Assembly: GCA_001730095.1 (NCBI GenBank)
Contig: MDLF01000086.1
Span: 110,477 to 174,476 of the forward strand
Length of the DNA: 64,000 nucleotides
Direction: 5' to 3'
Origin: Rhodobacteraceae bacterium (ex Bugula neritina AB1)
GTDB lineage: Bacteria; Pseudomonadota; Alphaproteobacteria; Rhodobacterales; Rhodobacteraceae
Numbering within the stretch: position 1 is the stretch's first letter; the number at the start of each line of letters is the position of its first letter. Shown piece after piece: positions 1 through 9,144 of the stretch. Position numbers and translations under genes: made by a program. The notes under the pieces are model-generated. The model was not told the origin of the DNA. It was given only the letters and a program-made list of their open reading frames with translations, and ran no database searches.

Positions 1-444
1 CTGCGGTGTCAGGCCGATATGCGCCATCACCGGAATGCCGCGCTTGACCAGGAAGCGGATGGTCTCGGCCATTTCAACCCCGCCTTCCAGCTTGACTGCG
101 GCGCAGCCAGTCTCGGCCATCAGGCGGGCGGCATTGCGAAACGCCTGCTGCGGGCCTTCCTCGTAGCTGCCGAACGGCATGTCGATGACCAGCATTGCCT
201 TTTCCAGCCCGCGCGCAACTGCCTGGCCGTGCAGGATCATCATCTCCATCGTCACGCCCAGAGTGGAGGTCAGCCCGTGCAGAACCATGCCGACGCTGTC
301 GCCGACCAGCACGAAGTCGCAATGTTCGTCCATCAGCCGCGCCATCGGCGTGGTATAGGCTGTCAGGCTCACCAAAGGGGTGCCGCCTTTGCGGGCCCGG
401 ATGTCTTCGGCGTTGGGCGCCTGTTTCTTGGCTGTTGCGCTCAT
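1..444 (-). CDS. panB: 3-methyl-2-oxobutanoate hydroxymethyltransferase, 5' part only
   Basis: This is the N-terminal 148 codons of PanB, which makes ketopantoate from 2-oxoisovalerate and methylene-tetrahydrofolate in pantothenate synthesis. The gene runs off the left window edge. The start ATG gives [19 protein letters not shown], followed by the family motifs LTAYTTPMA, the metal-binding [11 protein letters not shown] segment, [13 protein letters not shown] and KLEGG, ending at HIGLTPQ. The reading frame is intact to position 1. It is divergent from the ABC operon starting at 609. The family assignment is firm; only the C-terminal part is unseen. Confidence 0.93.
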   Translation of the reverse strand, partial: MSATAKKQAPNAEDIRARKGGTPLVSLTAYTTPMARLMDEHCDFVLVGDSVGMVLHGLTSTLGVTMEMMILHGQAVARGLEKAMLVIDMPFGSYEEGPQQAFRNAARLMAETGCAAVKLEGGVEMAETIRFLVKRGIPVMAHIGLTPQ

Positions 445-608
445 GGCTTCCTGTCCGCAGTTCGAATGGCGCACGGATTACCAATTAACGCCGCGTGCTT
501 CCAGTGCGCGAAATGTCCACGCCCCTTGATTACGCTGGGAAATGCTGGAAACTCGTTTCCAATAGGCGCCAGCAGAGGCTCTGGCGGCAATAATCAGGGA
601 GATTTTCA

Positions 609-2087
609 ATGGTTCTGAGATCACTTGTACTGGCAACTGCATCCGCAATGGCCCTAATGGCAGGCGGTGCCTCGGCCAAGGACAATGTCACCATCGGCCT
701 GCAGCTGGAGCCGCCACATCTGGATCCGACCAGCGCCGCCGCGCAGGCCATCGACTCGGTGGTTTACAGCAATATCTTCGAAGGGCTGACCCGCTTCATG
801 GGCGATGGCTCGGTGGTGCCGGGACTGGCGGACAGCTGGGAAATCTCCGGGGACGGCACCGTCTACACCTTCAAACTGCGCAAGGGCGTCACCTTTCATG
901 ATGGCAGCGCGATGGATGCAGAGGATGTGAAATTCTCTCTTGACCGGGCCCGCGCCGAGGACAGCACCAATGCGCAGAAGGCGCTGTTTGCAGGCATCAC
1001 ATCGGTTGAGGCCATGGACCCGCAGACGGTGAAGATTACGTTGGACGGGCCGAACGGCAGTCTGCTGTTCAATCTGGCCTGGGGCGATGCGGTGATTGTG
1101 GCGCCAGAAAGCATCGAACAGATCAAGACCAATCCCATCGGCACCGGTGCCTATAGCTTTCAGGAATGGGTGCAGGGCGACCGCATCACGCTCACCCGCA
1201 ACCCTGACTACTGGGGCGATCAGCCCACGCTGGCCTCGGCCACGTTCAAATTCATCTCTGACCCGACTGCCGCCTTTGCCGCAATGATGGCAGAGGACAT
1301 CGATGCCTTTGACAACTTCCCGGCGCCGGAGAACCTGCCGCAGTTCGACGCCGATCCCCGGTTCCAGGTACTGGTAGGGTCGACCGAAGGCGAAACGATC
1401 CTGTCCACCAACAACAAACAGGCACCGTTTGATGATGTGCGCGTACGCGAGGCCGTGGCCCATGCGATCGACCGCCAGGCGATCATTGATGGCGCCATGT
1501 TCGGCTATGGCACCCCGATCGGGACCCATTTCGCGCCGCACAGCCCGGCTTACAAGGATCTGACAGGTGGCTCCGCTTACGATCCAGAGAAAGCCAAGGC
1601 GCTGCTGGCTGAGGCAGGCTTGGCCGACGGTTTCGAGACCACGCTGCACCTGCCGCCTCCCTCATATGCGCGGCGCGGTGGCGAAATCATCGCAGCGCAG
1701 CTGGCCGAGGTCGGGATAAAGGCCGAGATCATCAATGTGGAATGGGCACAGTGGCTGGAGAGCGTGTTCCGGGGCAAAAGCTTTGGCCTGACCATCGTCA
1801 GCCATACCGAGCCGATGGACATCGGCATCTATGCCCGGCCCGACTATTACTTCCAGTATGACAGCAAGGCTTTCCAAGACCTGATGGCCAAGCTGAACAC
1901 CACCACCGATCCGGACGGGCGCACCGCGATCCTGCAAGACGCGCAAGAGATGATCGCCGCGGACTATGTGAACGGCTACCTGTTCCAGCTGGCCAAACTG
2001 GGAGTCGCCAAGGCCGGGCTGCAGGGGCTGTGGGAAAACGCACCAACAGCTGCCATAGACCTAAGCGCGCTTAGCTGGGCGGAGTAA
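609..2087 (+). CDS. ABC transporter periplasmic substrate-binding protein, family 5 (peptide/nickel type)
   Basis: A 492-residue solute-binding protein with an N-terminal signal peptide (about residues 1-23, cleaved near GGASA) and no lipobox, so probably free in the periplasm. The family-5 signature FHDGSAMDAEDVKFSLDRA lies near residue 95, and the conserved VRVREAVAHAIDRQAI segment near residue 280. A GGGAG ribosome site precedes the ATG. It starts an operon with two permeases and a fused double ATPase, so it delivers a peptide-like or other small solute to that importer. The ligand cannot be named from the sequence. Confidence 0.9.
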   Translation: MVLRSLVLATASAMALMAGGASAKDNVTIGLQLEPPHLDPTSAAAQAIDSVVYSNIFEGLTRFMGDGSVVPGLADSWEISGDGTVYTFKLRKGVTFHDGSAMDAEDVKFSLDRARAEDSTNAQKALFAGITSVEAMDPQTVKITLDGPNGSLLFNLAWGDAVIVAPESIEQIKTNPIGTGAYSFQEWVQGDRITLTRNPDYWGDQPTLASATFKFISDPTAAFAAMMAEDIDAFDNFPAPENLPQFDADPRFQVLVGSTEGETILSTNNKQAPFDDVRVREAVAHAIDRQAIIDGAMFGYGTPIGTHFAPHSPAYKDLTGGSAYDPEKAKALLAEAGLADGFETTLHLPPPSYARRGGEIIAAQLAEVGIKAEIINVEWAQWLESVFRGKSFGLTIVSHTEPMDIGIYARPDYYFQYDSKAFQDLMAKLNTTTDPDGRTAILQDAQEMIAADYVNGYLFQLAKLGVAKAGLQGLWENAPTAAIDLSALSWAE

Positions 2088-2124
2088 GCCGCGGCACACT
2101 CACGTTGGGCCAGGAGGTTCAGAA

Positions 2125-2340
2125 ATGATCGGGCGCCTCCTGACCGGTTTCATCTGCCTTCTGGGCGTTGCCACACCGGGCAACGCCCAATTAGAAACCC
2201 GGATGGCCCAGGCGGCAGAGCTTTGGCAGCAGGCGGGCAACGTGCATAGCCGATCACCAGCCTGCGTTCGGCCCGTAGCGGACCTGTGGCGCTGGCCTGC
2301 GCCGTCGCCTTTATGGCCCAGTCGGGCGGCAGCTATGTAA
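2125..2340 (+). CDS. Small exported protein of unknown function, possibly frameshifted
   Basis: A 71-codon frame with a strong AGGAGG site about 8 bases before the ATG and a convincing signal peptide (MIGRLLTGFICLLGVATPGNA). After about residue 40 the sequence becomes rich in Trp, Pro and Arg and does not look like folded protein. A different forward frame from about 2244 stays open to about 2432 and reads more naturally (GPVALACAVAFMAQSGGSY). This suggests a frameshifted longer gene lying between the binding protein and permease genes. I do not recognise the family. Confidence 0.4.
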   Translation: MIGRLLTGFICLLGVATPGNAQLETRMAQAAELWQQAGNVHSRSPACVRPVADLWRWPAPSPLWPSRAAAM

Positions 2341-2443
2341 CCCTCCGCTTTGTCGGCCCCTCGCCCGCGGAAAACCGGGGAAGAGCGGCGTCGGCACCGT
2401 TAGCCGCTGGACCCAGCCCCTGCAGTTACTTAACGTGATTACA

Positions 2444-3391
2444 ATGTTGCACTATGCCCTGAAACGTCTGTTGTCGCTGATCCTCAGCCTGGCTGCGGCC
2501 TCGCTGATGATTTTCCTTGTGGTGGAGGTGGCGCCGGGTGATCCGGCCTCCTTCATGCTTGGCGTCAATGCGCAGGCCGACACTGTCGCTGCCCTGAAGG
2601 CGGAACTGGGCCTGGATCAAAGCAAACCTGCACGCTATCTGGCCTGGGTGGCCGGCATGCTGGGTGGCGATTTCGGCACGTCCTATACCTACCGCACGCC
2701 GGTGGCAGGAATGATCGCAGACCGGCTGTGGGTCTCGCTGCCATTGGCCTTGTATGCGCTGACGCTCTCGACCCTGATCGCCTTTCCGGCAGGCCTCTAC
2801 GCCGCCGCCCGCCGCGGCAAGCCGGGCGACATGGCGGTAATCGGCGCCACCCAGCTGGGTGTTGCAGTGCCGAACTTCTGGTTTGCGATGATGCTGGTGG
2901 TGATTTTTGCCATCAATCTGCGCTGGTTCAGCGCCGGCGGCTTTCCCGGCTGGGACGCCGGGCTTTGGGCCGGCTTTCATGCGCTCACCCTGCCCGCCAT
3001 TGCGCTGGCGCTGCCGCAGGCGGCGATTCTGACCCGTGTCATGCGCTCTGCCCTCCTGGACATTCTGGGCGAGGATTTCATCCGCACCGCGCGGGCCAAG
3101 GGCCTCAGCCGCCGACAGGCGCTGTGGCGCCACGGGGTCAGGAACGCGCTGATCCCGGTGCTGACCATCATCGGGCTGCAGTTCTCGTTTCTGCTGGCCG
3201 GCGCCATCATTATCGAGCAGGTCTTCTATCTGCCCGGCCTGGGGCGGCTGGTGTTCCAGGCGATTTCCTCGCGTGATCTGATCGTGGTAGAGTCGGTGGT
3301 GATGCTGCTGGTGTTTGCGGTGATCTCGGTGAATTTCCTGGTTGATCTGACCTATGCGCTGGTCGACCCGCGCCTCAGGAGCCGGACATGA
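2444..3391 (+). CDS. ABC transporter permease, DppB/OppB type
   Basis: Inner-membrane permease of about 315 residues with the usual six hydrophobic segments and the EAA-type loop (RTARAKGLSRRQALWRHGVRNALIPV, residues about 208-233) that contacts the ATPase. The N-terminus MLHYALKRLLSLI is typical, so the ATG at 2444 is preferred over an upstream GTG at 2435. No clear ribosome site decides between them. Its 3' end overlaps the next permease by 4 bases (ATGA), indicating translational coupling. It pairs with the DppC-type partner in one importer. Confidence 0.9.
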   Translation: MLHYALKRLLSLILSLAAASLMIFLVVEVAPGDPASFMLGVNAQADTVAALKAELGLDQSKPARYLAWVAGMLGGDFGTSYTYRTPVAGMIADRLWVSLPLALYALTLSTLIAFPAGLYAAARRGKPGDMAVIGATQLGVAVPNFWFAMMLVVIFAINLRWFSAGGFPGWDAGLWAGFHALTLPAIALALPQAAILTRVMRSALLDILGEDFIRTARAKGLSRRQALWRHGVRNALIPVLTIIGLQFSFLLAGAIIIEQVFYLPGLGRLVFQAISSRDLIVVESVVMLLVFAVISVNFLVDLTYALVDPRLRSRT

Positions 3392-4203
3392 CCCGCAATT
3401 TGATCCTAGGCGGCACGTTGTCTGTACTGGTGCTGCTGGCGGCGACGGCATCCTACCTGTGGACCCCCTTTGACCACACGGCGATGAACATCCCGGCCAA
3501 GCTGCAGACGCCCAATGCACAGCATTGGCTGGGTACAGATCACTTTGGCCGCGACCTGATGTCGATGATCATGGTGGGGGCGCGCACCTCTATCGCCGTG
3601 GCGCTGGTGGCCGTCGGCATCGGCATGGGCGCAGGCGTTCCGCTGGGGCTGGCGGCGGCAGCGCGCAAAGGGTCGTGGCCGGATGAAATGATCATGCGCG
3701 GCAACGATTTGATCTTTGCCTTCCCGTCGCTGGTGATCGCCATCCTGATCACCGCGGTTCTGGGCGCTGGAGCCGTGAATGCCATCATCGCCATCGGCAT
3801 CTTCAACATCCCCGTCTTTGCCCGTGTCACCCGTGGCGCGGCGCTGTCCCTTTGGGAGCGGGAGTTCATTCTGGCAGCACGGGTCGCAGGCAAGGGTGCG
3901 GCGCGGATCTCAGCCGAACATATCCTGCCCAACGTCATGAATCTGCTGATCGTGCAGGGGACGATCCAATTCTCTCTGGGCATTCTGGCTGAGGCGGGGC
4001 TCAGCTATGTTGGCCTTGGTGCGCAGCCGCCCACGCCCAGCTGGGGGCGGATGCTGGCGGATGCGCAGACCATGGTCAGCTTTGCCCCGCATCTGGCACT
4101 GGTGCCAGGCATGGCCATCATCCTGACGGTTCTGGGCCTGAACCTTCTGGGCGACGGATTGCGCGACCACTTTGATCCGAAACTAAGGGTGGCCCGCGCA
4201 TGA
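3388..4203 (+). CDS. ABC transporter permease, DppC/OppC type
   Basis: A 271-residue inner-membrane permease with the family's conserved start (LGTDHFGRDLMSMIMVGARTS, residues about 49-69), several transmembrane helices and the cytoplasmic EAA loop near AARVAGKGAARISAEHILPN. It overlaps its neighbours by 4 bases on both sides, so all four importer genes are probably made from one transcript. It is the second half of the heterodimeric channel. Confidence 0.91.
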   Translation: MTRNLILGGTLSVLVLLAATASYLWTPFDHTAMNIPAKLQTPNAQHWLGTDHFGRDLMSMIMVGARTSIAVALVAVGIGMGAGVPLGLAAAARKGSWPDEMIMRGNDLIFAFPSLVIAILITAVLGAGAVNAIIAIGIFNIPVFARVTRGAALSLWEREFILAARVAGKGAARISAEHILPNVMNLLIVQGTIQFSLGILAEAGLSYVGLGAQPPTPSWGRMLADAQTMVSFAPHLALVPGMAIILTVLGLNLLGDGLRDHFDPKLRVARA

Positions 4204-5792
4204 CGCTGCTGGATGTCACCAATCTGTCACTGAAGATCGGCGCGTTTCAGGTGCTGAAGGACGTCTCCTTGCACATCGATCCCGGCGAGATTGTCGCCGT
4301 CACAGGCGAGAGCGGATCCGGCAAATCGATGACCGCACTGGCTGTGATGCAGCTGCTGCCGGCGCAGGCAGGGGCCACAGGCAATATCGCCTTGAACGGC
4401 ACCCAACTGCTGCGGCAGTCCGAAGCGCAGATGTGCGCGATCCGGGGCCAGTCAATTGGCATGGTGTTCCAAGAGCCGATGACCGCACTGAATCCTGTAC
4501 AGACGATCGGCGAACAGGTGATGGAAACCATCCTGATCCACAAAGCGATGTCGCGCCCGCAAGCCGAAGCCCGCGCGCGCCAGGTGCTGGAGCGCGTGGG
4601 CCTGCCGCAGGACCGCTTTCCCCTGACACGCTATCCGCATGAGCTGTCAGGCGGTCAGCGCCAGCGGGTGGTGATTGCCATGGCCATCGCGCTGCGGCCG
4701 AAGCTGCTGATTGCAGATGAGCCAACCACCGCGCTGGACGTAACCACCCAGGCGCAGATTCTGGCACTGCTGAAAGACCTGGTGCGGGACTATGGCATGG
4801 GGTTGTTGATCATCACTCACGATCTGGCGGTGGTGGCGGATCTGGCAGACCGGATCGTCGTCATGCGCCAGGGCGCGGTGGTTGAAACCGGCCACACGGG
4901 CTGTCTGCTGCGCAACATGTGCCATCCCTACACACGGATGCTGTTTGAAGCGTCAAACCATCAGGTCGCACTGCCGCCCTCCCCTGCCCCGGCGCCGCTG
5001 CTGGAGGTCAGGAACGCGGTGCGCGACTACCGGACGCCGCGCAAGTCGCTGCTTGCCAAACCCGGAACATACCGCGCGGTGAATGACATCTCCTTCACCC
5101 TCAATCGCGGCGAACGGCTGGGGCTGGTGGGCGAGTCGGGCTGCGGGAAATCGACCCTGACACGGGCTGTTCTGGGGCTGGAACCACTGCAGGGCGGAGA
5201 GATCCTACTGGACGGCCAGGCCGTGACAACCCGGCTTGCCCCCGGTCTTAGGCGCAAGATGCAGGTGGTGTTCCAGGATCCCTACGGCAGCTTCAACCCG
5301 CGCCACCGGGTGGAACGGCTGATTACCGAACCCTTCCACATGCTGCCCAATCCGCCCACCGGCGCCGAGCGCAGGGATCTGATTGCCGAGACCCTTTGTG
5401 CCGTCGGATTGCAACCGGAGGATGGCAGTAAATACATCCACCAGTTCTCCGGCGGGCAGCGTCAACGTATCGCCATTGCGCGCGCATTGATCACACGGCC
5501 AGAGCTGATCATCTTTGACGAGGCGGTTTCGGCGCTGGATGTATCAGTCCGCGCCCGCATTCTCGACCTGCTGGCAGAGCTGTGCGCAGCCTATTCGCTC
5601 ACCTATCTGTTCATCAGCCACGACCTGAGCGTGGTGCGCACGATCACCGACCGCTGCCTGGTGATGCAACAGGGTAAGATCGTCGAACAGGGGGAGACCG
5701 AAACCATGTTCAGCAACCCGCAGCACCCCTATACAAAACGGCTGATCGCCGCGGCGCCGGTGCTGCCAGACATCAATACGGGGGCCGCATGA
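4200..5792 (+). CDS. ABC transporter ATP-binding protein, two fused nucleotide-binding domains (DppD-DppF type)
   Basis: A 530-residue protein carrying two complete ATPase domains. The first has Walker [11 protein letters not shown] (about residue 37), signature LSGGQRQRV and Walker B LLIADEPT. The second has Walker [11 protein letters not shown] (about residue 311), signature [10 protein letters not shown] and Walker [13 protein letters not shown]. The fusion supplies both ATP sites of a peptide/nickel-type importer that usually uses two proteins. It is coupled by 4-base overlaps to the permease before it and the GNAT gene after it. Confidence 0.93.
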   Translation: MTLLDVTNLSLKIGAFQVLKDVSLHIDPGEIVAVTGESGSGKSMTALAVMQLLPAQAGATGNIALNGTQLLRQSEAQMCAIRGQSIGMVFQEPMTALNPVQTIGEQVMETILIHKAMSRPQAEARARQVLERVGLPQDRFPLTRYPHELSGGQRQRVVIAMAIALRPKLLIADEPTTALDVTTQAQILALLKDLVRDYGMGLLIITHDLAVVADLADRIVVMRQGAVVETGHTGCLLRNMCHPYTRMLFEASNHQVALPPSPAPAPLLEVRNAVRDYRTPRKSLLAKPGTYRAVNDISFTLNRGERLGLVGESGCGKSTLTRAVLGLEPLQGGEILLDGQAVTTRLAPGLRRKMQVVFQDPYGSFNPRHRVERLITEPFHMLPNPPTGAERRDLIAETLCAVGLQPEDGSKYIHQFSGGQRQRIAIARALITRPELIIFDEAVSALDVSVRARILDLLAELCAAYSLTYLFISHDLSVVRTITDRCLVMQQGKIVEQGETETMFSNPQHPYTKRLIAAAPVLPDINTGAA

Positions 5793-6262
5793 CCCTGACG
5801 CTGGCGCTGATCATGCCACGGGAGCAGGCGCTGCTGGCAGCCGCACTGGCGCCCTATCTTGCCGAAGTCGCACCGCAGGCCCGGATCGACCCGACAGATC
5901 GTGCAGGCCAGATGCTGAACCGCAAAGATGTGACAGCCTTCTGGATATTGAACACCCCCCAGCGCATCGGTTTTGCTATAGTGCTGAACCTGCCCGAAGA
6001 CCGCCGCGAACTGTCCGAGTTCTGCATCCTGCCGCAGCACCGCCGCCAGGGCTGGGGGCAAGAGGCCGCCTGTCTGATCCTGCAGGAGTTTCCGGGCCGC
6101 TGGCGCATGGGGCTGTCCAAGTCCTCAAAGGAAGCAGTGGCGTTCTGGGGCACCTGTCTCAGCATCCTGCCCGGCATCCGGGACTTGCGCGAGGGGGCGC
6201 CCTTCACCGAGCATCAGACCAAAAGCTACACATTCGACGTTGCAGGAGCCCATGATGACTGA
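5789..6262 (+). CDS. GNAT-family N-acetyltransferase
   Basis: A 157-residue protein whose middle part holds the acetyl-CoA-binding GNAT core: ELSEFCILPQHRRQGWGQEAA fits the motif A pattern Q/R-x-x-G-x-G/A. It overlaps the ATPase gene by 4 bases and its 3' end overlaps the aldehyde dehydrogenase start, so it belongs to the importer operon. It may acetylate the imported compound or its product, but that is inference from context only. Confidence 0.75.
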   Translation: MTLTLALIMPREQALLAAALAPYLAEVAPQARIDPTDRAGQMLNRKDVTAFWILNTPQRIGFAIVLNLPEDRRELSEFCILPQHRRQGWGQEAACLILQEFPGRWRMGLSKSSKEAVAFWGTCLSILPGIRDLREGAPFTEHQTKSYTFDVAGAHDD

Positions 6263-7712
6263 CGCCTCTCCCCTCTGGTTCGATCCCGCGGCCTGCCTGA
6301 TCGGCGGCAAATGGCAACCTTCAATGAGCGGCGACACCCTGCCGCTGGTGAACCCTTCGGATGGCAGCAGCATCTGCGCGATAGCCAGGGGAGGTGCCGC
6401 AGACATTGATGCTGCCGTGAACGCCGCAACCGCAGCGCTGGATGGCGCTTGGGGCCGTATGACCGCGCTGGAGCGGGGCCGCATCCTGACCCGCACCGGT
6501 CAGCTGGTGCTTGAACGGGTTGAAGCGCTGGCGGTGCTGGAGGCAATGGACGTCGGCAAACCGCTGGCTCAGGCGCGGGCTGATGCCCTGGCGCTGGCCC
6601 GCTATTGCGAGTTTTACGGCGGCGCAGCGGACAAGGTGACGGGGCAAACCATTCCTTATCTGGATGGCTACACCGTCTACACCCTACGGGAGCCGCATGG
6701 GGTCACCGGCCATATCGTGCCCTGGAACTATCCGATGCAAATCATCGGGCGTTCGGTGGGGGCAGCACTGGCAATGGGCAATGCCTGCGTCTTGAAACCC
6801 GCCGAAGAGGCCTGTCTCACCGCGCTGGCATTTGCCCATATCGCCATCGAGGCCGGGCTGCCCGCAGGCGCCCTGAACGTTGTGCCGGGATTGGGCGCGG
6901 AAGCCGGGGCGGCGCTGGCCGGTCATCCCGGCGTGCATCATATCTCTTTCACCGGGTCGGTCAGGACCGGCGCGCTGGTGCAGCAGGCAGCGGGGGCCAA
7001 TGTGGTGCCGGTGACGCTGGAACTGGGCGGCAAATCCCCGCAGCTGGTGTTCGAGGATGCCGATCTGGACGCCGCGCTGCCATTTCTGGTGAACGCGGGC
7101 ATTCAGAACGCAGGCCAGACCTGTTCCGCCTCCTCGCGCATTCTGGTGCAGCGCGGCATCTATGAGACAGTGAAGGCTCGGATGGCAGCAGCCTACGACA
7201 CGCTGACTGTGGGACCGGCGGCAGAGAACCTGCGGGTCGGGCCGCTGATCTCGGCCCGGCAAAAACAGATAGTGGAAAGCTTTCTGAAACAGGGGGCCAA
7301 CTTGCCAGTGGCTGCAGAGGGAACCATCGTGCCCCACGCGCCTGCCAGCGGCACCTATGTACGACCCACCCTGTTCTCGGACGTGCCCGAAGATCACGTG
7401 CTTGCGCGCGAAGAGATCTTTGGCCCGGTGCAGGTGCTGATCCCCTTTGAGACCGAAGAGGACGCGCTGCGGATCGCAAATGCCACCGAATACGGGCTGG
7501 TTGCCAGCGTCTGGACCCGCGACGGGGCTCGGCAGATGCGGCTGGCCAAACGCCTGCGGGCCGGTCAGGTATTCCTCAACAACTACGGCGCCGGGGGCGG
7601 GGTGGAACTGCCGTTTGGCGGGGTCGGGAAATCCGGCCACGGGCGGGAAAAAGGCTTTGAAGCGCTCTACGGGTTCTCGCAGCTGAAGACTGTAGCGGCG
7701 CACCACGGCTGA
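6252..7712 (+). CDS. Aldehyde dehydrogenase (NAD(P)+-dependent)
   Basis: A full-length ALDH-superfamily enzyme of 486 residues. Visible are the Rossmann-fold region GNACVLKPAEEACLTAL, FTGSVRTG, the glutamate motif LELGGKSPQLVF, and the catalytic cysteine in QNAGQTCSASSRI. The ATG at 6252 is preferred because CAGGAG lies just upstream; a TTG at 6240 is also open. It is the last gene of the ABC/GNAT operon, suggesting oxidation of an aldehyde derived from the imported compound, such as an aminoaldehyde. The substrate is not determinable. Confidence 0.92.
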   Translation: MMTDASPLWFDPAACLIGGKWQPSMSGDTLPLVNPSDGSSICAIARGGAADIDAAVNAATAALDGAWGRMTALERGRILTRTGQLVLERVEALAVLEAMDVGKPLAQARADALALARYCEFYGGAADKVTGQTIPYLDGYTVYTLREPHGVTGHIVPWNYPMQIIGRSVGAALAMGNACVLKPAEEACLTALAFAHIAIEAGLPAGALNVVPGLGAEAGAALAGHPGVHHISFTGSVRTGALVQQAAGANVVPVTLELGGKSPQLVFEDADLDAALPFLVNAGIQNAGQTCSASSRILVQRGIYETVKARMAAAYDTLTVGPAAENLRVGPLISARQKQIVESFLKQGANLPVAAEGTIVPHAPASGTYVRPTLFSDVPEDHVLAREEIFGPVQVLIPFETEEDALRIANATEYGLVASVWTRDGARQMRLAKRLRAGQVFLNNYGAGGGVELPFGGVGKSGHGREKGFEALYGFSQLKTVAAHHG

Positions 7713-7728
7713 CCCTTGCGCCTTTCAT

Positions 7729-7787
7729 CTTTCTACAAATACTCCGGGGGTGAGGCCGCCAGGCCGAGGGGGCAGCGCCCCCTCTTT
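7729..7787 (+). repeat. Dispersed intergenic repeat, copy A
   Basis: The consensus starts TTTCTnnnnAAATACYCCSGGG, then has a GGCCGCnnGGCC-like patch, and ends in a GGGGCAGCGCCCC hairpin. This copy lies between convergent genes. The other copies are near 21020, 22503 (inverted) and 27871 (inverted). Confidence 0.6.
7766..7787. terminator. GC-rich hairpin between aldehyde dehydrogenase and pncB
   Basis: A perfect 8-bp stem (GAGGGGGC/GCCCCCTC) with a 3-base loop is followed by TTT. It sits between convergent genes and could stop transcription. It is also part of a dispersed intergenic repeat present three more times in the window. Confidence 0.65.
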
Positions 7788-7792
7788 CACGC

Positions 7793-9094
7793 TCAGACTA
7801 TGACAGCCTGACGCTCCTGCTGGCCGACACCGAAAACACGCTTGTAGCGCCTGATTTCTTCTGCCGGGCCCATCGCCTTTTCCGGGTTGTCAGACAGTTT
7901 CACCGTGGGCCGCCCGTTGGCAGAAACCGCCTTGCACACCAGCGAAAACGGCGCCAATGCGTCATCCGGCACGAGCTTGCGGAAATCATTGGTCAGCAAT
8001 GTGCCCCAGCCAAAGGAGACCTTGGTGCGCCCCGCAAACTGGGTGTGTAGATCCTGGATCTGTTGCACATCAAGCCCGTCGGAGAAAATCACCCGTTTCT
8101 CCGCCGGATCCTCGCCGCGTTCTTTCCACCAGTTGATCGCCACCTCGGCGCCTTTGGCCGGGTCGCCGCTGTCGATGCGGATACCGGTCCAGCCGGCCAG
8201 CCAGTCCGGCGCGTGGTCAAGGAAACCCTTGGTGCCATAGGTGTCCGGCAGGATGATCCGCAGGTTGCCTTCATGCTCGTCATGCCAGTCGGACAACACA
8301 TCATAGGGCGCCTGCGCCAGTGCCGCGTCATCTCCGGCCAGCGCGGAATAGACCATCGGCAGCTCATGGGCGTTGGTGCCGATCGCCTCCACTTCGCGGC
8401 GCATCGCGATCAGGCAGTTCGAGGTGCCGGTGAATTTGCCCCCCAGCCCTTCCATCATCGCCTGCACACACCAGTCCTGCCACAGGAAGGAATGGCGGCG
8501 GCGGGTGCCGAAATCGGCGATGCTGAGGCCATCCACCTCGCGCAAGCGTTCGATTTTCTCCCAGACCCGGGTCATGGCCCGGGCGTAAAGCACCTGCAGT
8601 TCGAAACGGCCCATGCTGTTTATGACGGCACGGCTGCGCAGTTCCATCAGCACCGCCAGCGCGGGGATTTCCCACAGCATCACTTCGGGCCATTTGCCCT
8701 CAAACGTCAGCTCATACTGGTCGCCTTTGCGCTCCAGATAGTAGGGCGGCAGCCGCAACCCTTCGAACCATTCCATGAAATCGGGCCGGAACATCTGGCG
8801 CTTGCCATAGAAAGTATTGCCGCGCAGCCAGGTGCTTTCGCCACGGGACAGTGACAGCGAGCGGATATGGTCCAGCTGTTCGCGCAGCTCGCCCTCATCG
8901 ATCAGTTTTGCCAGCGGCACCTGCGCCGAACGGTTGATCAGCGAAAAGGTGACGGTTGTGTCCGGCTTGTTGCGGAACACCGACTGGCACATCAGAAGTT
9001 TGTAGAAATCTGTATCGATCAGCGACCGGACGATCGGGTCGATCTTCCATTTGTGATTGTAGACGCGGGTTGCGATGTCCACCGGCGGCCTCAT
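7793..9094 (-). CDS. pncB: Nicotinate phosphoribosyltransferase
   Basis: A 433-residue PncB, which converts nicotinate, PRPP and ATP to nicotinate mononucleotide in NAD salvage. The N-terminus contains SLIDTDFYKLLMCQSVF, and the family motifs FGTRRRHSF, TGTSNCLIA, GIRIDSGDP and FSDGLDVQQI follow. Length is normal for the bacterial enzyme. pncA, encoding the preceding enzyme of the same pathway, is 2.4 kb upstream on the same strand, separated by a histidine kinase gene. Confidence 0.96.
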   Translation of the reverse strand: MRPPVDIATRVYNHKWKIDPIVRSLIDTDFYKLLMCQSVFRNKPDTTVTFSLINRSAQVPLAKLIDEGELREQLDHIRSLSLSRGESTWLRGNTFYGKRQMFRPDFMEWFEGLRLPPYYLERKGDQYELTFEGKWPEVMLWEIPALAVLMELRSRAVINSMGRFELQVLYARAMTRVWEKIERLREVDGLSIADFGTRRRHSFLWQDWCVQAMMEGLGGKFTGTSNCLIAMRREVEAIGTNAHELPMVYSALAGDDAALAQAPYDVLSDWHDEHEGNLRIILPDTYGTKGFLDHAPDWLAGWTGIRIDSGDPAKGAEVAINWWKERGEDPAEKRVIFSDGLDVQQIQDLHTQFAGRTKVSFGWGTLLTNDFRKLVPDDALAPFSLVCKAVSANGRPTVKLSDNPEKAMGPAEEIRRYKRVFGVGQQERQAVIV

Positions 9095-9144
9095 GCGTAA
9101 GGGTCACTGATTGATAAGACAGCCTGGCAGCCGGGGCAAGGCGA

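Noticed and set aside
654..1649. 331-codon reverse reading frame opposite the ABC binding-protein gene
   Set aside because: Lies entirely under a clear family-5 binding protein and has the Arg/Gly/His-rich composition of an antisense shadow in high-GC DNA.
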